A stretch of 6,160 nt of DNA from an uncultured Oscillospiraceae bacterium (GTDB lineage: Bacteria; Bacillota; Clostridia; Oscillospirales; Acutalibacteraceae): assembly GCA_900546895.1 (NCBI GenBank), contig UREO01000188.1, positions 1 through 6,160 of the forward strand, in the 5' to 3' direction. Below the pieces are notes generated by a model. The model was not told the origin of the DNA. It saw only the letters and a list, made by a program, of their open reading frames with translations, and did not search any database. Of this stretch, positions 1 through 5,848 are shown piece after piece. Position 1 is the first letter of the stretch; the number at the start of each line of letters is the position of its first letter. A program made the translations under genes and the position numbers.

Positions 1-2
1 AT

Positions 3-239
3 ACCGCCTTACGGGGCAAAGCCAAAGTGACGATGCAGGCTTTGCTCACTTTCGCTTGCATGAATCTCAAAAAGCTGGCAATCCGGAAGTCGCAAGACCC
101 CAGGCTCAAGCCCAAAAACGGGGTTCCCTTTCTCTTTTTTCACTATTTGTTCTCAATTCGATTATTCGCATCAAAAACGCCGCTTGGGACTGAATCCCAA
201 ACGGCGTTTTGTCTACACTCTGATGCCCGAAATCTTTAG
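3..239 (+). CDS. IS transposase (IS1182-like DDE type), C-terminal fragment
   Basis: This is the last 78 codons of a reading frame that enters from the left edge and stops at TAG 237-239. The stretch KVTMQALLTFACMNLKKLA, preceded by ALRG, resembles the C-terminal end of IS1182-like/DDE_Tnp_1 transposases, where a 'RG..KV..Q..LT....N.K.L' pattern follows the last catalytic acid. The catalytic DDE residues would lie outside the window, so activity cannot be judged. The tail after about residue 50 is low in recognisable similarity and is read through a terminator-like hairpin, so the native protein may end differently. The gene runs tail-to-tail with the glycerate kinase, the two stop codons being about 20 bp apart. 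The family call is from memory of the motif, not a search. A decayed or truncated IS copy is equally possible. Confidence 0.7.
   Translation, partial: TALRGKAKVTMQALLTFACMNLKKLAIRKSQDPRLKPKNGVPFLFFHYLFSIRLFASKTPLGTESQTAFCLHSDARNL
174..210. terminator. Bidirectional intrinsic terminator hairpin
   Basis: The left arm, AAAACGCCG (174-182) plus TTGGGA (184-189), pairs with TCCCAA (195-200) plus CGGCGTTTT (202-210). There is one C/A mismatch (183/201) and a 5-nt loop (190-194). The flanking A-tract and T-tract give a U-run on both strands. It can therefore end the transposase transcript on + and the glycerate kinase transcript on -. For the minus strand it is the better of the two hairpins here, since a run of five T follows the stem. 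Confidence 0.75.
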
Positions 240-255
240 ATTTCGGGCATTTTTT
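223..255 (+). terminator. Intrinsic terminator downstream of the transposase
   Basis: ATGCCCGAAATC (223-234) and GATTTCGGGCAT (239-250) form a perfect 12-bp stem with a TTTA loop, followed by a T-run to 255. The T-run lies on the + strand, so this ends rightward transcription from the transposase side. The transposase stop codon sits in the loop and stem, and the glycerate kinase stop begins only five bases after the T-run. Confidence 0.8.
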
Positions 256-259
256 ACGA

Positions 260-1387
260 TCAGCAATCCATGAGACGCAGGATGTTGTCGAAGGTGTCCC
301 GCAGGTCCCTGCGGCTGCGGGTTTTGGCAATGGAAAAAGGAACCGCCACGCGGTTGATGCTGAAAACGGCGGAAACGCCCTGCTCATAGATGTTTTCTAT
401 GTCGTCCGCGATGTCTCCCACCACTGCAACAAGGGGAACTCCCGCCTTTTTAGCGCGTCTTGCCACGCCGATCACGACTTTTCCGCGCAAGCTCTGAGCG
501 TCTATTTTTCCTTCACCGCTGAACACCATGTCCGCACCCTGCAGCAGCTCCTCGAACCTCACGGTGTCGAGCACCGTTTCTATCCCCATTTGAAGACGGG
601 AGCGGAAAAAGGCCGCCATGCCTCCGCCCATGCCGCCTGCCGCACCCGCGCCGGGAAGATTCGAAACATCGGCATTCAGCTCGCGGCGGATCGTTTCGGC
701 TGCGGCGCGGAGCTGCTCATCCAGGAATACCGTCATCCGGTCATCCGCTCCTTTTTGGGGGGCGAAGACGAAGGCGGCTCCGGTTTCCCCGTACAGCGGA
801 TTGTCAATGTCGCACATTGTGATGATTTCTGCCTCCCGAAGTTCGGGCAAAAGACCGGAGCAGTCGATGTGTTGAATTTTGGAAAGGGTTCCCCCAGTGG
901 GGACAAAGGCCGTGCCGGAGCTGTCCAGGAAACGGATTCCCGCCGCGGCGGCGGCTCCGGTGCCGAGGTCGTTCGTGACACTCCCTCCAAGACCTATAAT
1001 GATCCTTTTACATCTGCGTTTCGCAGCATCAGCCATCAGAAGGCCCACGCCGTAGGTCGTGGCTTTATCCGGCTCCAGCCGGCCGCCCGCGAGGGGAAGC
1101 CCGGCGCAGGCCGCCATTTCGATTACCGCGGTCCGACCGTTGTCCACAAGGCCGTAAAAGCTGGTGATATCCTCCATATAAGGTCCTTTTGAGGGAAGCG
1201 AAATCTTTTCGCCGCCCATGGCGGCCAGAAAGGCGTCAACGCTGCCCTCGCCGCCGTCGGCGACCGGGATCGCGACGACCTGTGCCGAGGGGTCGTGCTC
1301 GTGGATGCATTGTTCCATAACAGAGCAAATTTCCAGGGAGCTGAGCGTTCCCTTAAAGGAATCCGGGACCAGAATTAATTTTTTCAT
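260..1387 (-). CDS. garK: Glycerate kinase (GarK/GlxK family)
   Basis: This enzyme phosphorylates D-glycerate with ATP in the cytosol. Family members of the GarK type make 2-phosphoglycerate, which enters lower glycolysis. The 375-residue length matches the family (about 370-380). Visible signatures in order are PDSFKGTLSS (8-17), VADGGEGS (42-49), EMAACAGLPLA (90-100), a glycine-rich LGGSVTND (133-140), CDIDNPLYG (192-200), the GAAGGMGGGM loop (248-257) and SGEGKID (290-296). The start is fixed by AAAGGA (minus strand, 1396-1401) eight bases before ATG. It is the last step of the pathway encoded here: GarR makes glycerate and this enzyme activates it. It lies downstream of gudD in the same direction but behind a strong terminator (1551-1586), so it probably has its own promoter or lives on partial read-through. 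I could not identify a convincing -35/-10 pair in 1388-1550. The exact product, 2- or 3-phosphoglycerate, is not decided by sequence reading alone. Confidence 0.95.
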   Translation of the reverse strand: MKKLILVPDSFKGTLSSLEICSVMEQCIHEHDPSAQVVAIPVADGGEGSVDAFLAAMGGEKISLPSKGPYMEDITSFYGLVDNGRTAVIEMAACAGLPLAGGRLEPDKATTYGVGLLMADAAKRRCKRIIIGLGGSVTNDLGTGAAAAAGIRFLDSSGTAFVPTGGTLSKIQHIDCSGLLPELREAEIITMCDIDNPLYGETGAAFVFAPQKGADDRMTVFLDEQLRAAAETIRRELNADVSNLPGAGAAGGMGGGMAAFFRSRLQMGIETVLDTVRFEELLQGADMVFSGEGKIDAQSLRGKVVIGVARRAKKAGVPLVAVVGDIADDIENIYEQGVSAVFSINRVAVPFSIAKTRSRRDLRDTFDNILRLMDC

Positions 1388-1428
1388 AAGTATTTTCCTT
1401 TCACCTGATTACAGGATGCTCCATTGAC

Positions 1429-1473
1429 AAAGGGCTCCAATCTATTCGCCTTTTGTGCCCTTTCTAGGAAAGG
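1429..1473. promoter_or_regulatory. Inverted repeats upstream of glycerate kinase, possible operator
   Basis: AAAGGGC (1429-1435) is mirrored by GCCCTTT (1457-1463). A second small palindrome, CCTTTC-TAG-GAAAGG, covers 1459-1473. They lie roughly 40-90 bases upstream of the kinase start codon, where a promoter and operator would be expected after the terminator. No partner promoter could be recognised, so the regulatory role is a guess. Confidence 0.25.
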
Positions 1474-1550
1474 ACGGATTTTTAATGGCGATATACAAGA
1501 AGAAAAGCACGCGAAAACTTGCTGACGCTGCCCGGACAAAGATCATAGGA

Positions 1551-1586
1551 ATAAAAGCAGTGCCGGAAACCCGGCACTGCTTTTAT
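1551..1586. terminator. Strong intrinsic terminator after gudD
   Basis: This is a perfect 16-bp stem: ATAAAAGCAGTGCCGG (1551-1566), loop AAAC, then CCGGCACTGCTTTTAT (1571-1586). The A/T-rich ends give a U-tract on either strand. It lies about 80 bases past the gudD stop codon and before the glycerate kinase. It should end the two-dehydratase transcript on the minus strand and would also block rightward transcription. Confidence 0.9.
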
Positions 1587-1663
1587 TATAAACGGGTAAG
1601 CGGACGGGTTTCAACCCTGTCACGGGGAAGTCAGAGTCAACATCCCACATTTAAAGGAATCGC

Positions 1664-3019
1664 TTACCTTACCAAAGCAGGCTTCTTGGGATCGAATTTC
1701 CAGTTAGGAATCAAATACTGCATCGCTACGGCATCGTTTCGGTCATGGAACTCAATCTTATTGTAAAGTTCATTTGCCGCCATGATTTTCTCCATATCGG
1801 GATGAATCCCAAGGCCGGGCGCTTTTGGAACTTCCAGATATCCGTCCCTGATTTCAGGCGTGTTTTCACAGAGGCTCTGTCCGTCCTGCCAGATCCAGTG
1901 CGTGTCCAGAGGAGTGGGACTTCCGGGCGCCGCAGCGGCGACATGGGCATAGACGGTCAGGGTGATGTCAAAATGGTTATTGGAATGAGACCCCCAAGTC
2001 AGCCCCCAGTCGTTGAGAATCTGTGCCATTCTCACTGTGCCGTTCATTCCCCAGAAATGCGGGTCCGCCAGCACGATGTCAACGGATTTGAGTGCCGCCG
2101 CATGATAAAACTGCCTCCAGTCGGTCGCAATCATATTGGTTGCGACCGGAAGATGAGTCGCATTTTTAAACTCACACATAATTTCACGGCTGCTGTAGCC
2201 GTTTTCGGGGCCGCATGGATCTTCGATATAGGTGAGGACATTCTTCATGTCACTGCACAGTCCGATCGCTTCCCGAAGGCTCCATGCACCGTTGGGATCG
2301 ATATTGATCCTTGCCTCGGGGAAGTGCTTCTTCAGCGCTCGGATCGTCTCCATTTCCTTTTCCCCGTCCAGAACTCCGCCCTTCAGCTTAAAGTTCCGGA
2401 ATCCGTATTTTTCCTGCAAAACCTGCGCCTGTTCCACGACTTTGTCCGAAGTAAGCATCTCTGTCCGCCGCATCCGGTACCAGGGGTCTGTATGGCTGCT
2501 CTCATCCAGATAAGGCAGGCCTTTCGCTTTTTCTTTATCGGACACATAGAACAGGTAGCCTAATGTTTCAACCCGGTCCCTTTGCTTTCCTTCTCCCAAA
2601 AGCTCGCACATTGGCAATCCCAGATATTGTCCCAGCAAATCCAGGAGGGCACATTCGATCGCCCACTCTGATTTCACAACAAATTTCAGCTTGCTGATAT
2701 CCAGCATCTGGATGCCTTCACCGTCGTCCCCCTCCCCCCTTTTGGTGTCGGAGGCCGCTTTGTGGATGCTATCCAGAACGGAGCGATAGGTACAGATATC
2801 TTTTCCGACAACCAGTGGAATACAGCTTTCCAGAGCGGTACGGGTATACTCTCCTCCATGGATTTCTCCAATTCCGGTGTGCCCCGCATCATCGGTCAGA
2901 ATAACCAGATTTCGTGTAAAATAGGGACCATGGGCACCGCTTAAAGTCATCAGCATACTGTCATATCCCGCTACCGGTATCACTTTCATAGAAGTAACAA
3001 CTGGATTTCCGGTTTTCAT
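1664..3019 (-). CDS. gudD: Glucarate dehydratase
   Basis: The enzyme dehydrates D-glucarate (and usually L-idarate) to 5-keto-4-deoxy-D-glucarate, using Mg2+, in the cytosol. The 451 residues match E. coli GudD along the whole length, including the opening PVVTSMKVIPVAGYDSMLM and the closing AMQYLIP.W.FD...P..VR. All active-site residues of the GlucD subgroup of the enolase superfamily are present: the KLKGG base pair K211/K213, metal ligands D241, E266 (EDPCG) and N295 (ATNMIATDW), and the D319/H345 dyad (ADPHFW, TWGSHSNNHFD). The start is supported by AAAGGAAG (minus strand, 3027-3034) seven bases before ATG. It follows the other dehydratase by 162 bases with no clear terminator or promoter between them, so the two are probably co-transcribed. 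The residues 90-103 insert (DTKRGEGDDGEG) is highly charged. Family assignment is firm; kinetic preference is inferred. Confidence 0.96.
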   Translation of the reverse strand: MKTGNPVVTSMKVIPVAGYDSMLMTLSGAHGPYFTRNLVILTDDAGHTGIGEIHGGEYTRTALESCIPLVVGKDICTYRSVLDSIHKAASDTKRGEGDDGEGIQMLDISKLKFVVKSEWAIECALLDLLGQYLGLPMCELLGEGKQRDRVETLGYLFYVSDKEKAKGLPYLDESSHTDPWYRMRRTEMLTSDKVVEQAQVLQEKYGFRNFKLKGGVLDGEKEMETIRALKKHFPEARINIDPNGAWSLREAIGLCSDMKNVLTYIEDPCGPENGYSSREIMCEFKNATHLPVATNMIATDWRQFYHAAALKSVDIVLADPHFWGMNGTVRMAQILNDWGLTWGSHSNNHFDITLTVYAHVAAAAPGSPTPLDTHWIWQDGQSLCENTPEIRDGYLEVPKAPGLGIHPDMEKIMAANELYNKIEFHDRNDAVAMQYLIPNWKFDPKKPALVR

Positions 3020-3181
3020 TCACAATCTTCCTTTCATCTAACGAATTCACAGCAATTGTCTCTTGAACACGCAGTCCCGGAAACAGCTGGATTTTTTACC
3101 CCGATCACCAAAAAAGAATGGTATTGGCTACGGACCGAGTTGGGCTAAAGCGCCTTAAATTGTCGGGGACCCGCCTTGGCC

Positions 3182-4405
3182 TTAACAGGTTTCGCGGATA
3201 ACAGCGTCCTGACGCTGCTTGACTTCCGGAAGTAGGCTTGCACCGATGCCCGGTGTTTCGGGCAGCTGAATCTTGCCGTCCTTTATGACGGGAAGGTCGG
3301 TTACGAGGTCTTTGTACCAGGTGGCGAGATTGGCCCGGACAACCTCTTGGAAAAGGCCTGCGGGAGAGTGCATCGAAAGCTGGATGCCGGCCCAGAGGAC
3401 AATCGGTCCGGAGCAGTCATGAGGGGTAATCGGAATGGCATAGCTTTCCGCTAAAGCCGCGATTTTCCTGCCCTCGGTCAGTCCTCCGCACCATCCCAGA
3501 TCGAGCATCGCGTAATCAAACGTCCCCTGCTCGAACATTTGCCTGAACGTAACGGCTCCGGCCAGCGTTTCGCTTCCGCAAATCGGAACGTCTATTTTGC
3601 TCCGAAGGTAGTTGATCGATTGGATATCATCCATTTTGCAAATCGGGTCTTCGGCCCAGAAAATGTTGTACTCTTCCAGGGCCTTGCAGATACGGATCGC
3701 GGCCGGAACGCTCCAAAGGCTGTGCAACTCGCACATGACCTCCATTCGGTCACCCACGGCCTCCCGTATCTTTCTAAACGGTTCCAAACCGGCCTTAAGG
3801 TCTTCCAGCGAAATCGTGTTTCCCTGCACCTTGGACGCAAAGGGATCAAAAGGCCAGATTTTCATGACCCTATATCCTTCGGACAGCAGGTCCTCTGCTA
3901 ATTTTCCCGCATCCCGGTTGAATGCGATTTGATCGTCATATGGCCCTCTCATTTCGTCCTGCGCGCCGATTTTCCTTCGGGATGCCCCGGCGTTGTAGGC
4001 GCTGCTGCTTGTGTTAAAGGAATACCCCGCGCATGTATTATAGACCGGAATGGATTGTCTCGCCGCTCCTCCAAGCGCTTCATAGACGGGAATCCCCAGA
4101 CGTTTTCCGAACAGATCCCACAGGGCAATATCGATCGCGCTGGCCGCGCGTACTTCCGCGCCGGAGCTGTGGTATCCAACGTATGGGGTCGTCAGGGTAC
4201 GCGAGATGAACTCGATTTGGCGGGAATCCTTCCCGATCAGCCAAGGCCCAAGTTCGCCGTGAATGACCCCTTCGACTGCAGCCGTTCCCCTGAAAGCTTC
4301 TCCCAATCCAACCAAACCCTCATCGGTTTCTAGTTCTATCCAAATGATGTTAGGCATGTCTTGTAAGCGGATGGTTCTGATTTTCTTTATTGTTGATGAT
4401 GACAT
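3182..4405 (-). CDS. Mandelate racemase/muconate lactonizing enzyme family sugar-acid dehydratase, substrate unknown
   Basis: This is an enolase-superfamily (COG4948-type) protein of 407 residues, with the usual N-terminal capping domain and C-terminal barrel. Metal ligands can be assigned as E226 (CELHS), E252 (AEDP) and E279 (CGSET). The general acid/base candidates are H228 from the E-x-H motif and the D302/H329 dyad (LDLGWCGG, PHDCSGP), with E354 (FQEVV) as the strand-8 acid. The second-strand motif is K182-I-W184, so the second lysine of the KxK motif seen in mandelate racemase and glucarate dehydratase is a tryptophan. The histidine after the first metal ligand recalls galactonate and mannonate dehydratases. 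I chose ATG 4405 because GGGAGG (minus strand, 4415-4420) lies nine bases upstream. A TTG ten codons earlier has no ribosome site and would place that Shine-Dalgarno inside the gene. It is first in the leftward operon, before gudD. Likely role: dehydration of a hexarate, hexonate or pentonate that joins the same pathway. The substrate cannot be named from sequence. Confidence 0.88.
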   Translation of the reverse strand: MSSSTIKKIRTIRLQDMPNIIWIELETDEGLVGLGEAFRGTAAVEGVIHGELGPWLIGKDSRQIEFISRTLTTPYVGYHSSGAEVRAASAIDIALWDLFGKRLGIPVYEALGGAARQSIPVYNTCAGYSFNTSSSAYNAGASRRKIGAQDEMRGPYDDQIAFNRDAGKLAEDLLSEGYRVMKIWPFDPFASKVQGNTISLEDLKAGLEPFRKIREAVGDRMEVMCELHSLWSVPAAIRICKALEEYNIFWAEDPICKMDDIQSINYLRSKIDVPICGSETLAGAVTFRQMFEQGTFDYAMLDLGWCGGLTEGRKIAALAESYAIPITPHDCSGPIVLWAGIQLSMHSPAGLFQEVVRANLATWYKDLVTDLPVIKDGKIQLPETPGIGASLLPEVKQRQDAVIRETC

Positions 4406-4528
4406 ACAGATGTACCTCCCAAACTGGTCAAACAATTTCCCCTGCGGCTCCGATTATTTGCTCAATTATAGATAGTATAAATAGTTGATCCATAGAATTT
4501 TTATGCCATCTGTCCAGATCACAAAACG

Positions 4529-4557
4529 AGTATACATTTCACTGAAGACCATGTCAA
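4529..4557 (-). promoter_or_regulatory. Sigma-A promoter for the dehydratase operon
   Basis: Read on the minus strand, TTGACA (4557-4552) is followed by a 17-base spacer and TATACT (4534-4529). That is a perfect -35, an optimal spacing and a 5/6 match at -10. Transcription should start near 4522 and run leftward into the MR-family dehydratase and gudD. The spacer contains GTGAAA (minus strand, 4542-4537) inside a TTCA-C-TGAA palindrome, the same half-site found repeatedly further right. Confidence 0.8.
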
Positions 4558-4669
4558 GGTTTGTTAGGAACCCAAAACCTTTTTTAATACAATAATAATT
4601 ACTGATATTTATTCTAAAATACATAATAACAATGTATAAAATTTATGTAAAATGCTATACGGGATAAAA

Positions 4670-4700
4670 GTGAAAGCAAATGAAAACAGATTGCTTTCAC
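4670..4700. promoter_or_regulatory. Inverted repeat GTGAAAGCAA-N11-TTGCTTTCAC, candidate operator
   Basis: GTGAAAGCAA (4670-4679) and TTGCTTTCAC (4691-4700) are perfect 10-bp arms around an 11-base spacer. Arm centres are 21 bp apart, about two helical turns, which suits a dimeric regulator bound to one face. It lies in the divergent region, away from any coding sequence. No T-tract follows, so it is not a terminator. The binding protein is not encoded in the window. Confidence 0.55.
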
Positions 4701-4729
4701 GAATGAAAAATGTATTTCACAAATTGAAA
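4671..4729. repeat. Cluster of six TGAAA/TTTCA pentamers at roughly helical spacing
   Basis: TGAAA occurs at 4671, 4681, 4704 and 4725, and its complement TTTCA at 4695 and 4715. Successive starts are 10, 14, 9, 11 and 10 bases apart. The second half forms two small palindromes, TTTCA-CGAA-TGAAA (4695-4708) and TTTCA-N5-TGAAA (4715-4729). The AT-rich background makes such pentamers commoner by chance, so the regular spacing is the main argument. Confidence 0.45.
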
Positions 4730-4798
4730 TTTTAAGTATTTTCTATAAAGTTAAAATTTTATTGTTGGATTCTCTGTCAATGGATTTTAAAAGAGGAA

Positions 4799-4807
4799 TG
4801 CTATAAG
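4799..4807 (+). promoter_or_regulatory. Candidate extended -10 promoter for garR
   Basis: TG-C-TATAAG matches the extended -10 form TGnTATAAT in all but the last base of the hexamer. No good -35 is found 16-18 bases upstream, which extended -10 promoters tolerate. A start near 4814 would give a leader of about 80 bases before garR. Other AT-rich hexamers in the region could serve instead. Confidence 0.4.
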
Positions 4808-4814
4808 ATACTAC

Positions 4815-4832
4815 TTGTTGAATAATTAACAA
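4815..4832. promoter_or_regulatory. Imperfect 18-bp palindrome just after the garR -10
   Basis: TTGTTGAATAATTAACAA has TTGTT/AACAA arms and partial symmetry in the centre (14 of 18 positions). It starts about where transcription from the candidate -10 at 4802 would begin, a typical place for a repressor site. AT-rich composition weakens the case. Confidence 0.3.
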
Positions 4833-4848
4833 TTTCCAATCGAAAAAT

Positions 4849-4862
4849 GTGAAAATGTTCAC
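4849..4862. promoter_or_regulatory. Palindrome GTGAA-AATG-TTCAC upstream of the garR ribosome site
   Basis: The sequence GTGAAAATGTTCAC is a 5+4+5 palindrome beginning with the same GTGAAA half-site as the inverted repeat at 4670-4700. It lies 14 bases before the TAGGAGG of garR, in the transcribed leader if the -10 at 4802 is right, so it could act as a downstream operator. Confidence 0.4.
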
Positions 4863-4892
4863 GGAAACAACGCTGATAGGAGGCAATTAGAA

Positions 4893-5780
4893 ATGTTTAA
4901 AGTTGGATTTATTGGTTTGGGAATCATGGGAAAACCCATGGCCCGGAATGTCCGGAAGGCGGGCTATGAACTGGTTGTATTTGACCGCAATCCGGATACA
5001 TTGGAAATCTTTCGGGCAGAGGGGGCGCAGGTTGCCGCAACCGGTAAAGAGGTGGCTGAAAAATCGGATGTAATCATTACCATGCTGCCGAATTCGCCGC
5101 ATGTCGCTTCCGCTCTTTTTGATAAAGACGGGATTGCGGAAGGACTCAGAGCCGGCCAGACGGTAATCGATATGAGTTCCATCAGCCCGGTGGCCAGTAA
5201 GGAATTTTATTCAAAGTTAAAGGATTTGAACGTGGATTTTCTGGACGCTCCTGTTTCCGGCGGGGAGCCGGGCGCTATTGAAGGGACCATCGCCGTCATG
5301 GTCGGAGGGGAAAAACCGGTATTCGACAAATGCCGCGAGCTGCTGATGACCATGGCTTCCAGTGTGACATATGTTGGAACCGCGGGGTGTGGAAATATTA
5401 CAAAGCTTGCAAACCAGATGATTGTCGCGGTCAATATTTCCATTATGAGCGAGGCTTATGTTTTTGCCAAAAAGGCCGGGGCGGATCCTCAGCTTGTTTT
5501 TGAGGCAATCCGTAAGGGCCTTGCGGGAAGCAAGGTGATGGAGCAGAAGTCGCCGAAGATTTTCAGCGACAATTACGATCCCGGTTTCCGGATCGAACTG
5601 CACATCAAGGATCTGCAAAATGTGCTGGATACGGCGCACACGGAGAACATCTCCGTTCCTTTCAGCGCAGAAGCGATGGAAATCCTTCAATCGCTGAAGG
5701 CGGATGGCCTTGAGAAGAAAGATCATTCTGCAATCGCCAAATATTTTGAGAAGATCAATAACCTGAAAATCATGGGCTGA
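4893..5780 (+). CDS. garR: Tartronate semialdehyde reductase (2-hydroxy-3-oxopropionate reductase)
   Basis: The enzyme reduces tartronate semialdehyde to D-glycerate with NAD(P)H in the cytosol. At 295 residues it matches E. coli GarR/GlxR in length and along the sequence. The N-terminal Rossmann fold carries GFIGLGIMGKPM (5-16, GxGxxG at 8-13) and DRNP (31-34) after strand 2. The sequence TMLPNSPHV (63-71) follows, then the substrate-binding signature DAPVSGGEPGA (118-128). The catalytic K171 lies in GNITKLANQ with N174 nearby, and K239 is in the HIKDL motif that closes the site. The start is set by TAGGAGG (4877-4883) nine bases before ATG. It is the first gene of the rightward operon and is divergent from the dehydratases. 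The match to GarR features such as PNSPHV and GFRIELHIKDL favours this over the related 3-hydroxyisobutyrate dehydrogenase. Cofactor preference is not settled: D31-R32 follows strand 2, where an acidic residue usually favours NADH and the arginine can favour NADPH. Confidence 0.95.
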   Translation: MFKVGFIGLGIMGKPMARNVRKAGYELVVFDRNPDTLEIFRAEGAQVAATGKEVAEKSDVIITMLPNSPHVASALFDKDGIAEGLRAGQTVIDMSSISPVASKEFYSKLKDLNVDFLDAPVSGGEPGAIEGTIAVMVGGEKPVFDKCRELLMTMASSVTYVGTAGCGNITKLANQMIVAVNISIMSEAYVFAKKAGADPQLVFEAIRKGLAGSKVMEQKSPKIFSDNYDPGFRIELHIKDLQNVLDTAHTENISVPFSAEAMEILQSLKADGLEKKDHSAIAKYFEKINNLKIMG

Positions 5781-5791
5781 TTTTCTATTCC

Positions 5792-5809
5792 CTGTCCTCT
5801 GAGGGACAG
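5792..5809 (+). other. Small hairpin between garR and the lyase gene
   Basis: CTGTCC (5792-5797) and GGACAG (5804-5809) form a 6-bp stem with a 6-base loop in the 68-base gap. No T-tract follows, so it is not an intrinsic terminator and should not separate the two genes. It could affect processing or stability of the joint transcript. Confidence 0.35.
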
Positions 5810-5848
5810 CGGACACTCACTTCAACGCAGGAAGAAAGGATTACGCTT

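Larger units (their letters stand above)
4406..4892. other. AT-rich divergent control region between the two operons
   Basis: These 487 bases contain no convincing gene on either strand and are much richer in A+T than the flanking genes. They hold a near-consensus leftward promoter (4529-4557), a candidate rightward extended -10 (4799-4807), a 10-bp inverted repeat (4670-4700), a run of TGAAA/TTTCA pentamers (4671-4729) and two further palindromes near garR. The leftward leader from the promoter to ATG 4405 is about 115 bases; I see no known riboswitch in it. Confidence 0.8.

Noticed and set aside
106..387. 93-codon minus-strand open frame across the terminators
   Set aside because: It spans both terminator hairpins and the end of the kinase gene in another frame. 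Its echo of the transposase tail (KTPFGIQSQAAF) arises only because a palindrome reads alike on both strands.
590..1192. 200-codon open frame on the + strand inside glycerate kinase
   Set aside because: It is a shadow of a well-conserved GC-rich gene; the translation is arginine/glycine-rich and matches nothing known.
1485..1766. Small + strand gene starting MAIYKKKST with an AAAGGA upstream
   Set aside because: The frame runs straight through the perfect terminator hairpin (1551-1586) and into the gudD 3' end in antisense. The protein has no recognisable features.
1745..2563. Long open frame on the + strand (272 codons) inside gudD
   Set aside because: It is antisense to a gene with every glucarate dehydratase active-site residue. 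Its translation shows no recognisable domain.
4406..4435. Longer form of the MR-family dehydratase starting at a TTG at 4435
   Set aside because: It would place the GGGAGG Shine-Dalgarno inside the gene and has no ribosome site of its own. ATG 4405 has ideal spacing.
4465..4470. Perfect TATAAT on the minus strand in the dehydratase leader as a second promoter
   Set aside because: No acceptable -35 lies 16-18 bases upstream, and such hexamers are expected in this AT-rich stretch.
4556..4585. AAGGTTT/AAACCTT hairpin followed by T-run, as a + strand terminator
   Set aside because: The stem is only 7 bp and AT-rich with a 12-base loop. No rightward gene ends there, and it overlaps the -35 box of the leftward promoter.
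4849..4862. Catabolite-responsive element (CcpA cre site) upstream of garR
   Set aside because: The central CG of the cre consensus is absent and several fixed positions fail, here and at the 4670-4700 repeat.
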